From: 2-01-FULL-49-10 sp041652335
GTDB taxonomy: Bacteria > Patescibacteriota > Kazan-3B-28 > UBA10110
DNA: 26,948 nt
Direction: 5' to 3'
NCBI GenBank assembly: GCA_041652335.1
Contig: JBAZHL010000009.1
Span: 1 to 26,948, forward strand
Under the pieces are notes generated by a model. That model did not search any database. It saw only the letters and a list, made by a program, of their open reading frames with translations, and was not told the DNA's origin. Below, piece by piece: positions 21,727-26,948 of this stretch; position 1 is the first letter of the stretch; the number at the start of each line of letters is the position of its first letter. Made by a program: the position numbers and the translations under genes.

Positions 21727-24069
21727 ATGACAGAGATAGATTCGATTAGTCCCACAGCTATTAAATCAAAATTTGCTACGCGCATTGGTAAGGTGCTCTC
21801 CAAAAGTACGGGAGCAACCGGTTTTTCGACCGCGTTAGTATACAAGCCGGATGCGCCGGAAGAGCAGAAGCATGGCAGCCTCTATTTTGTAATTGATATT
21901 AACAGTGATTCACCGTTGACCGCCGATATCGCTTACAACTTAATTGATATCGTTAAAGAAGAATACTACCGCGATTTGTTGCGCGATCCAGCTCAGAGTT
22001 TTGAAACAGCTCTCAAGAGTGCCAACGAAGAGTTCGCCGCCATCGCCAAAGAAGGCGAAAAAAGCTGGGTGGGAAAAACCAACATTATGATCGCCGCCAT
22101 TAGTGGCAACCATCTATTAGCAGTTCACCGGGGAACGGGCGAAACGCACCTCTGGCGAAACGGCAAGATGATGAATCTGTCCGAGGGGATGTATACCCCA
22201 GGCGAAACCCCCAGACCGGAGGAGACCCTGACTAATATTATTGAAGGCGAGCTGACAGTTGGCGACAAAGTAGTAATGAGTACTGCCGAGCTGTTTTATT
22301 ACCTGTCAGTTGAAAAACTGAAGCGCATCATCGAGGGACAGTCCCCGGCTGGCGCCGCCCAAAAGATTGCCACTCAGTTAGGCCAAGAAGACGACGTCCG
22401 CAAAACCAATTTGATCATTGCCGAGTTCTCGTTGCCCGAACTGATCGACGCCGAAGCCGAAACCGCCCCAGAAGATAACTGGGTCGGAGTTGGGCGCGAG
22501 ACCAGTTCCCCTCGTGAGAGCCGATCATCACTAAGCAGTGCCATCGAAAAAACCCCCATTTCCAGAGCCATTTCCGAAGAAGAAACCAAAGTACACGAAT
22601 ATCAGCCAAAATCCGCCAAGGACGATGGCGAGATGGCGCAAGAGTTAGATATTACCGAGGAGTTAGAAGAGACCTCCGAAGCCACCCACGAGCCTGCTCC
22701 TAAGTCGGGAACTAAGTTTGTAATGCCAAAGATAAACTATGGCGACGGGCTGAAGGCCGCTGGCGGAGCGTTAGCCTCGCTATCATCAATTGCTAAAAAC
22801 CCTAACCTTAAGAAGACTGGCAACGTGGTCTGGCGATACCTTAAATACGCCGGCATGGTCGTATTGGCAGTGATCGATCTGGTATTTAATTTTGTCAGTG
22901 ACTGGGTTGATAATATTCGCAAGCGTCCAAATGGCAATCGTATCCTAATGATCGCTGTTGGCGTGCTGGTGGTGATTGTGGTTGGGTCTACTTTGGCTCT
23001 GGCGCGCAATAACTCCGTTAGGGTTAGCAAAAAGGTGGCTGTTGAATCGCTCAACTCCGCTACTCAGAAACGAGATGCTGCTCGCGCTGCCATAATTTAC
23101 CAGGACAACAACAAGGCAAGCACCTTATTATATGAAGCCTACCAGTTAGCCGAGACGGCGAGCCGCCATGATTCCACTAAAGCCCAAGCTGTACCGTTGT
23201 TAGCTGAGATTAAAGGGCAATTAGACGAGGTCGGCCGGGTAAAGCGGGTCGAGAGCCCTAAGTTAGCAGCCGATTTTGCATCCTTGGCCTCTCAGATCGA
23301 TACCGCCGGCAAGGGCACGGCCAAGATCAACATCAACACGATATTAGGCGTCGGCAGTGATGTTTACACTTATGATACCGAGTACAACAAGATCTATAAA
23401 TATAACGGTAGCCGAAGTGAGGTGGGTATTGTTAACTCGTTGGTAAGTAACGAAAAGAAACTTAAAGTCGGCGCCGTACAAGAGAATAGCTTGGCCTTTT
23501 ATACCAATCCGGCCGGTGTCTACACATTAGATCTGGCCGATAATTCAATGAAGGGGTTGGGATTGGATTCCGGCAACTGGAACAATGCCGTCGACATTAT
23601 TGCCTACACCGACAAACTTTATCTCTTGGATCCCGATAACAACAATATCTGGAAGTACAAACGGTTGACCGATGGTTACACTCGGATCGCCCCCTACTTT
23701 GAAGATAACTCCAGCATCGACCTAAAGGGCGTCACCGATTTTGAAATCGATGGTGATGTCTACACCTTAAACAGCGGCACGATCACCAAATACACCTCTG
23801 GCCAGAAGGTCGACTTCTCCCTGCGAGATGTGCCTGGCTATACCGGCAATTTAGGCACGGTCAACGATATCTTTACCGGCGTAGGAACCTCTGGTCTGTA
23901 TGTATTAGATGCCGCCAATAATCGGGTATTAGTCTTTGGCAAGGACGGGGCTTACCAGCGGCAGTATATCTTCTCCGGGATTACCAGCCCCACCAATATC
24001 TATGCTGACGAAACCGCCAAGAATCTGTGGATCCTCGCCGGTACCCAAGTATTCCGCTTAGATCTATAA
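21727..24069 (+). CDS. PP2C-like domain / transmembrane / beta-propeller protein, 780 aa
   Basis: Residues about 1-245 resemble a PP2C (PPM) phosphatase fold: Y-F-V-I-D-I-N near 53-59, N-I-M-I-A-A-I, then G-E-T-H-L-W-R-N-G-K and G-D-K-V-V-M-S-T-A. The usual Asp-Gly metal motif (D-G-x-G-G) is not seen, so catalysis is doubtful. An acidic Ser-rich linker follows (about 246-340), then two hydrophobic segments (about 371-395 and 405-427). A helical stretch rich in Ala comes next (about 440-500), and the end is a propeller-like domain of repeated Y-x-x-D-x-x-x-N-x-I-(W/Y)-K-Y and V-L-D-A-A-N-N-R-V units (about 535-780). The layout suggests an outside sensor or stalk joined to an inside regulatory domain. 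No partner kinase is in this window. Confidence 0.85.
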   Translation: MTEIDSISPTAIKSKFATRIGKVLSKSTGATGFSTALVYKPDAPEEQKHGSLYFVIDINSDSPLTADIAYNLIDIVKEEYYRDLLRDPAQSFETALKSANEEFAAIAKEGEKSWVGKTNIMIAAISGNHLLAVHRGTGETHLWRNGKMMNLSEGMYTPGETPRPEETLTNIIEGELTVGDKVVMSTAELFYYLSVEKLKRIIEGQSPAGAAQKIATQLGQEDDVRKTNLIIAEFSLPELIDAEAETAPEDNWVGVGRETSSPRESRSSLSSAIEKTPISRAISEEETKVHEYQPKSAKDDGEMAQELDITEELEETSEATHEPAPKSGTKFVMPKINYGDGLKAAGGALASLSSIAKNPNLKKTGNVVWRYLKYAGMVVLAVIDLVFNFVSDWVDNIRKRPNGNRILMIAVGVLVVIVVGSTLALARNNSVRVSKKVAVESLNSATQKRDAARAAIIYQDNNKASTLLYEAYQLAETASRHDSTKAQAVPLLAEIKGQLDEVGRVKRVESPKLAADFASLASQIDTAGKGTAKININTILGVGSDVYTYDTEYNKIYKYNGSRSEVGIVNSLVSNEKKLKVGAVQENSLAFYTNPAGVYTLDLADNSMKGLGLDSGNWNNAVDIIAYTDKLYLLDPDNNNIWKYKRLTDGYTRIAPYFEDNSSIDLKGVTDFEIDGDVYTLNSGTITKYTSGQKVDFSLRDVPGYTGNLGTVNDIFTGVGTSGLYVLDAANNRVLVFGKDGAYQRQYIFSGITSPTNIYADETAKNLWILAGTQVFRLDL

Positions 24070-24375
24070 CCTGCGGTTGGCTATATACTGATCCATTTGT
24101 GCGTCATTCTGGCTTGTCCAGAATCTTTACAATATCTTCTTGCCACCATTTGTCCCGGCAAACGGTGGCGCCAAACCGGCCGCCCGGCCTCCGTCTCGCT
24201 ATCCATAATGTAAAATCGCCTTACCGCTCCCGGCACAACTCCCCCGATATCCATCGGGGTCAAACAAGTGCCTCCGCGACGGTGATTTTCCAAATGGCTC
24301 ACGCTCAACTCCGGAGGGCGGAAGAGGCTCGGGCTCCGATGGCGGATGTTACAGCAAATCATATATAGTGAGGTT
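24070..24375. other. 306-base intergenic stretch with three hairpins
   Basis: No convincing gene lies here; minus-strand ORF coverage is by chance or reflects a repeat. Three strong stems are visible. ATTCTGG (24106-24112) pairs with CCAGAAT (24118-24124). GCCACCATTTG (24142-24152) pairs with CAAACGGTGGC (24159-24169), where the single A-C mismatch becomes a G-U pair on the minus strand. CCCCGAT (24242-24248) pairs with ATCGGGG (24253-24259). The wobble favours a minus-strand RNA. I could not match it to tmRNA, SRP RNA or RNase P RNA. It may be a dispersed palindromic repeat cluster or a structured RNA. Confidence 0.45.
24364..24369 (+). promoter_or_regulatory. -10 element at the smpB start
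   Basis: TATAGT is followed by exactly six bases (GAGGTT) and the ATG at 24376, the same spacing as at 1045/1038. The transcript may start at or very near the start codon. Alternatively GTGAGG (24369-24373) acts as a short ribosome binding site on a longer transcript. Confidence 0.35.
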
Positions 24376-24819
24376 ATGACAGTATTAGCTACTAATATAA
24401 ATACCCGCAACTATCAGATTACAGAGCGCCTCGAGGCCGGCGTAGCGTTATTGGGTTGCGAAGTTAAATCGGCTCGGAACGGCCAAATTAGTTTAAAGGA
24501 AAGTTTTGCTAAAGTCAGAAACGAAGAGGCCTGGTTGATGAACGCTCATATCGCCCCCTACCCTTCGGGAACCCCAGCTGGTTACGAACCAACTCGTTCC
24601 CGCAAACTGTTGCTCAAGAAAACTGAGCTAAAATCACTAATCGGAAAACTGCAGGAACAAGGTTTAAGTTTAATCCCCCTGAATGTTCACCTTAAACACA
24701 ACCACATCAAGATCGAGTTAGGCATCGGCCGTGGTTTAAAGAAATACGACAAACGCGCCGCCATCAAACAGAAAGAGTTTAAACGCCTGCAGCAACGAGT
24801 TAAGCGTAGTCGCGGCTAA
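24376..24819 (+). CDS. smpB: SsrA-binding protein SmpB, 147 aa
   Basis: Binds tmRNA and brings it to stalled ribosomes for trans-translation. I take the ATG at 24376 rather than the in-frame start at 24346, because the family begins about here (N-I-N-T-R-N-Y-Q-I). Family motifs are present in order: E-A-G-V-A-L-L-G-C-E-V-K-S, then N-A-H-I-A-P-Y, R-S-R-K-L-L-L, and L-I-P-L-N-V-H-L-K and E-L-G-I-G-R-G-L-K-K-Y-D-K-R. The basic C-terminal tail that enters the decoding site is intact (K-R-L-Q-Q-R-V-K-R-S-R-G). tmRNA itself was not found in this window. The end overlaps the converging methyltransferase gene by 4 bases. Confidence 0.95.
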   Translation: MTVLATNINTRNYQITERLEAGVALLGCEVKSARNGQISLKESFAKVRNEEAWLMNAHIAPYPSGTPAGYEPTRSRKLLLKKTELKSLIGKLQEQGLSLIPLNVHLKHNHIKIELGIGRGLKKYDKRAAIKQKEFKRLQQRVKRSRG

Positions 24820-26183
24820 TTCTTAATTGACGCGACGATCAGGCTCTCAACATGAGGGGTCTGCGGATAGAAATCAAACAACTCCCAATGAGTCGCTTGA
24901 TAGTATTCGGATAGCATCTTCCAATCCCGCGCCTGAGTGGCTGGGTTGCACGAAAGATAGATCAGCTGCCGCGGTTTAGCCTCGATGATCTTTTCGATGA
25001 CTTTGGGGTGCAGTCCTTCGCGAGGTGGATCGACCACCACCGTGTCGGCGCCCATAAGGATCTGCGGCAATCCCTCTTTTTCAGCTCGGCCACCGACCAA
25101 TTCTATATTGGTAAGCTGATTCAATTTGATGTTTTCTTTAGCTGCCAAGGTTCCAGCCGGGTCAAACTCCACACTAACTACCCGGTCATATTTGTCGGCC
25201 AACAACATACCGATCACCCCAGCCCCCGCGTAAAGATCCACCAACAAACCACCCCCTGCCCCTCCTTGGGAAGGAGGGGAAAGTAATTGTGGCTCCTCCC
25301 ATTTTGAAGGGGAGGTTGGGTGGGGTTGGGATAGTTCCAACATTCTTTGAGCGGCCAGTTCGAATGCAGGCGGGTTAACTTGAAAGAAGCTTTCATAACC
25401 GTACTGGAAGATTGCTTCACCGAGCTGTTCTACTAATGTGGTACTGCCCACCTGGTGTAACACCTCGGTAGTTTTGGCGATCGGACTTTTGGGGTCGGAG
25501 TAAACTATTAACCACCCGGATAGCCCCGGCAGATCAATCTTAAATGGGGCAAATTTTTTATCCATTACATACAAAGCGGCAATGCATTTATTCTGCTGGT
25601 AGCTATAACGGATCAGTAGATTTTTTAGCACCGGGAGCGGGATATTACGTTGGCGTAGCTCGGTTAGTATCTGGCTCGCTACCTCATTGATCAATGGATG
25701 AGCGATCTTAACCTCGGATGCCGTAATAAATCGCTTCCACGAATAACGTTGATGAAAAGCCAGTACTAACTGACCATCGTCATCTGTCGCAAAACTAAAC
25801 TCCATTTTATTGCGGTACCCCCACTCGGCCGGGCTGGACGTGATGGCGGCTGAGGAGAGTGGTAAAGTAGCAAATTTAGAAAACACCTCCTCAACCAAAT
25901 CAATCTTGAATTGTTGTTGATCAGCCACGGGCATGATCTGCCACGGACTCGTTGATAGATATTGAGATTCTTGTGGGTCAATGCGAATCGGAGACGATTC
26001 GATTATTTTTATTAATCGAACTTTGGCAAATTTGCCACTGACCTTTACTGGCGCCACCAGTGCCCGCTCCCCCGGCAATACTCCCATTACAAATATAGGC
26101 CGTCCCGCAAAATAGCCGAGGCCCTCTCCGCCAAATACTAATTTTTCGACACTTAGCTCAAACTCAGCCGGCAGTTTCGCCAC
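24816..26183 (-). CDS. TrmA/RlmD-like RNA (uracil-5-)-methyltransferase with in-frame repeat insertion, 455 aa
   Basis: Uses S-adenosylmethionine to methylate C5 of a uridine in rRNA or tRNA; which one cannot be told. An N-terminal TRAM domain (about 1-60) precedes the central domain, and the methyltransferase fold carries motif I L-V-D-L-Y-A-G-A-G-V-I-G (about 313-325), then V-V-V-D-P-P-R-E-G-L and the catalytic-Cys motif L-S-C-N-P-A-T-Q-A-R-D (Cys near 411). The Cys ligands of the iron-sulfur cluster usually following TRAM in RlmD are missing (E-S-Q-Y-L-S-T-S-P-W). Residues about 285-312 are translated from a palindromic repeat and have no counterpart in the family. Start is GTG at 26183, nine bases after the DUF4870 stop, without Shine-Dalgarno. 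Confidence 0.9.
   Translation of the reverse strand: MAKLPAEFELSVEKLVFGGEGLGYFAGRPIFVMGVLPGERALVAPVKVSGKFAKVRLIKIIESSPIRIDPQESQYLSTSPWQIMPVADQQQFKIDLVEEVFSKFATLPLSSAAITSSPAEWGYRNKMEFSFATDDDGQLVLAFHQRYSWKRFITASEVKIAHPLINEVASQILTELRQRNIPLPVLKNLLIRYSYQQNKCIAALYVMDKKFAPFKIDLPGLSGWLIVYSDPKSPIAKTTEVLHQVGSTTLVEQLGEAIFQYGYESFFQVNPPAFELAAQRMLELSQPHPTSPSKWEEPQLLSPPSQGGAGGGLLVDLYAGAGVIGMLLADKYDRVVSVEFDPAGTLAAKENIKLNQLTNIELVGGRAEKEGLPQILMGADTVVVDPPREGLHPKVIEKIIEAKPRQLIYLSCNPATQARDWKMLSEYYQATHWELFDFYPQTPHVESLIVASIKN
25247..25328 (-). repeat. Palindromic repeat pair inserted in the methyltransferase gene
   Basis: First unit: AACCACCCCCTG then CCCCTCCTT (25259-25267), loop GGG, AAGGAGGGG (25271-25279). Second unit: CCTCCCATT (25295-25303), loop TTG, AAGGGGAGG (25307-25315), then TTGGGTGGGGTTG. 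The first matches the reverse complement of the repeat before DUF559 and the second that of the repeat after it, with identical stem length (9 bp) and loop length (3). It stays in the reading frame and encodes a Pro/Ser/Gly-rich insert ending in S-Q-G-G-A-G-G-G. Confidence 0.85.
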
Positions 26184-26192
26184 AGCGGAGGA

Positions 26193-26639
26193 TTAAAGTT
26201 GGAGCTTTTGGGCTATCCGGCCAATGATCGGCATCACCCAGTGTTTACCTTGAAACACATAGTAGATCCCCATCAGGCTAAAGATCAGTGGAATCAGCCA
26301 AAAGATGCCAGCTATCCCATAAAAGATCGTGGTGCCTAATCCGCTGAACCGACCGATCAATAACATCTCTAAAACAAACAACACAAACCAGATAATAACT
26401 TCGGCGATAAACAACACCATCCCCTGTTTAGCGTTAAACATCACTTCAGTCACCTTGCGACGTCCGATCAGAGGAATAATAAATAGAAAAGAGACGTAAC
26501 TGAGCGCAGCAAACACTTGGTCCCGCTGTTCTATGGGCGTCGGGATAGCGGGCGCAGGTGTGGAGGCAGGCGGCGTTACTGGTGGAACTGACGGGGTGGG
26601 AGTGGCGGGCTGAGGAGAGATGAGGTCTTCGTTGTTCAT
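26193..26639 (-). CDS. DUF4870-like membrane protein with Pro-rich N-terminus, 148 aa
   Basis: Residues about 8-38 are a Pro/Thr/Ala-rich tail. The rest has the DUF4870 pattern: A-A-L-S-Y-V-S-F-L-F-I-I-P-L (about 43-57), then F-N-A-K-Q-G-M-V-L-F (about 68-77), two more hydrophobic helices, and the F-Q-G-K-H-W-V-M-P-I-I-G end. The family (Tic20-like in topology) has no established function. I used the ATG at 26639; an upstream TTG at 26645 is possible. It is followed nine bases later by the methyltransferase gene on the same strand, so the two are probably co-transcribed. Confidence 0.85.
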   Translation of the reverse strand: MNNEDLISPQPATPTPSVPPVTPPASTPAPAIPTPIEQRDQVFAALSYVSFLFIIPLIGRRKVTEVMFNAKQGMVLFIAEVIIWFVLFVLEMLLIGRFSGLGTTIFYGIAGIFWLIPLIFSLMGIYYVFQGKHWVMPIIGRIAQKLQL

Positions 26640-26711
26640 AATCAATCTATAAGGGCTATAACCTTATTTATCATACAACATAATAGAGTAGCTGAGCTAT
26701 GAGGTTATCTA

Positions 26712-26740
26712 TTGACATTTTAGGCAAAAAGTAGTATAAT
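26712..26740 (+). promoter_or_regulatory. Perfect sigma70-type promoter at the right edge
   Basis: TTGACA at 26712-26717, a 17-base spacer ending in AAAAAGTAG, and TATAAT at 26735-26740. Both hexamers, the spacing and the GTAG before the -10 match the two promoters of the surface cluster (7482-7454 and 14491-14463). Confidence 0.9.
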
Positions 26741-26756
26741 ATAAAAACATCAAAAA

Positions 26757-26948
26757 ATGTCAAATAAAAAACAAAAGCTTTTAGTTTACGGGATGCTAAT
26801 TGGGTCGCTCGTGGGAGCGGCGCTCTTGGGGTGGTTAACCCTGCCGGTTGGTCATGGCATTAGTGGTATTCCTAAACGAATCAAATATCAGGCACCCGCT
26901 GGAGAGCAGTTGGTCACCACCATTAAGGACACGGAGATCCCCAACGAC
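26757..26948 (+). CDS. Membrane or secreted protein, N-terminal 64 residues only
   Basis: The ATG at 26757 lies 16 bases past the -10 of a perfect promoter, in an A-rich context without Shine-Dalgarno. The visible part, cut by the window edge, has a short basic start (S-N-K-K-Q-K), a hydrophobic Gly/Leu-rich helix (about 8-32, containing M-L-I-G-S-L-V-G-A-A-L-L-G-W) and an outer segment with Lys/Arg and Pro. It may be a small anchored protein similar in topology to YtxH-like proteins, or the start of a longer surface protein. Not identified. Confidence 0.65.
   Translation, partial: MSNKKQKLLVYGMLIGSLVGAALLGWLTLPVGHGISGIPKRIKYQAPAGEQLVTTIKDTEIPND

Noticed and set aside
24070..24375. tmRNA gene next to smpB
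   Set aside because: No TTCGA-type T loop, no tRNA-like CCA end and no plausible tag reading frame on either strand.
24081..24410. A 109-aa minus-strand reading frame opposite the smpB upstream region
   Set aside because: It overlaps the smpB start, has no family resemblance and covers a set of hairpins, so it is more likely repeat sequence read by chance.
1..26948. CRISPR array, prophage or insertion-sequence transposase
   Set aside because: No regularly spaced repeats, phage structural genes or transposase motifs were seen.

Overview
The window looks like bacterial chromosome from an uncultivated, small-genome lineage, most likely Patescibacteria (Candidate Phyla Radiation). That placement is an inference. 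It rests on compact housekeeping genes (obgE, rpmE, prfA, gmk, lspA, lgt, smpB), many SD-less or near-leaderless starts, very large secreted cohesin/dockerin-type proteins, a DUF559 gene embedded in palindromic repeats, and a PP2C-like/beta-propeller membrane protein. TGA is used as a stop (for example at the end of the gene ending at 6015), so the genetic code appears standard. There are no rRNA genes and no CRISPR array; one tRNA is present.

Layout. 1-3.5 kb: a 47-aa membrane peptide, then a minus-strand block with a YdjM-like membrane protein, a DUF5665-like protein, a secreted lysozyme-like protein, a GAF/HD-GYP phosphodiesterase and a Nudix hydrolase, separated by good intrinsic terminators. 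3.4-5 kb: tRNA-Ala(CGC), obgE carrying one frameshift, and a 97-bp MITE-like palindromic repeat. 5-6 kb: an unrecognised three-helix membrane protein. 6.1-14.5 kb: the most distinctive region, a minus-strand cell-surface cluster. It encodes a membrane-anchored protein with a cohesin-like domain, a membrane-anchored protein ending in a single dockerin repeat, an 1817-aa secreted mosaic protein with an internal cohesin-like domain and a C-terminal dockerin pair, and a small single-pass protein. Two perfect TTGACA-N17-TATAAT promoters drive it.

14.5-16.5 kb (plus strand): rpmE (L31), a 114-nt element closed by a 14-bp stem, prfA (RF1), and a DUF559 gene between two 9-bp-stem palindromes. 16.5-21.5 kb (minus strand): a tightly packed run, in transcription order lgt, rmuC, K+ channel/TrkA, DksA/TraR-like, lspA, rluD-like, gmk, with overlaps or gaps of a few bases. 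21.7-24.8 kb (plus): a PP2C-like/TM/beta-propeller protein, a 306-base structured intergenic stretch, and smpB. 24.8-26.6 kb (minus): a TrmA/RlmD-like methyltransferase carrying an in-frame insertion of the same palindromic repeat pair that flanks DUF559, and a DUF4870 membrane protein. The right edge holds the start of a membrane protein behind a third perfect promoter.

How they fit together: the cohesin/dockerin genes probably build a non-covalent surface assembly, which would be the candidate system of interest here. The remaining genes are translation, ribosome rescue, lipoprotein processing, nucleotide and signalling functions. The repeats show that palindromic elements have been active, including inside a coding sequence.
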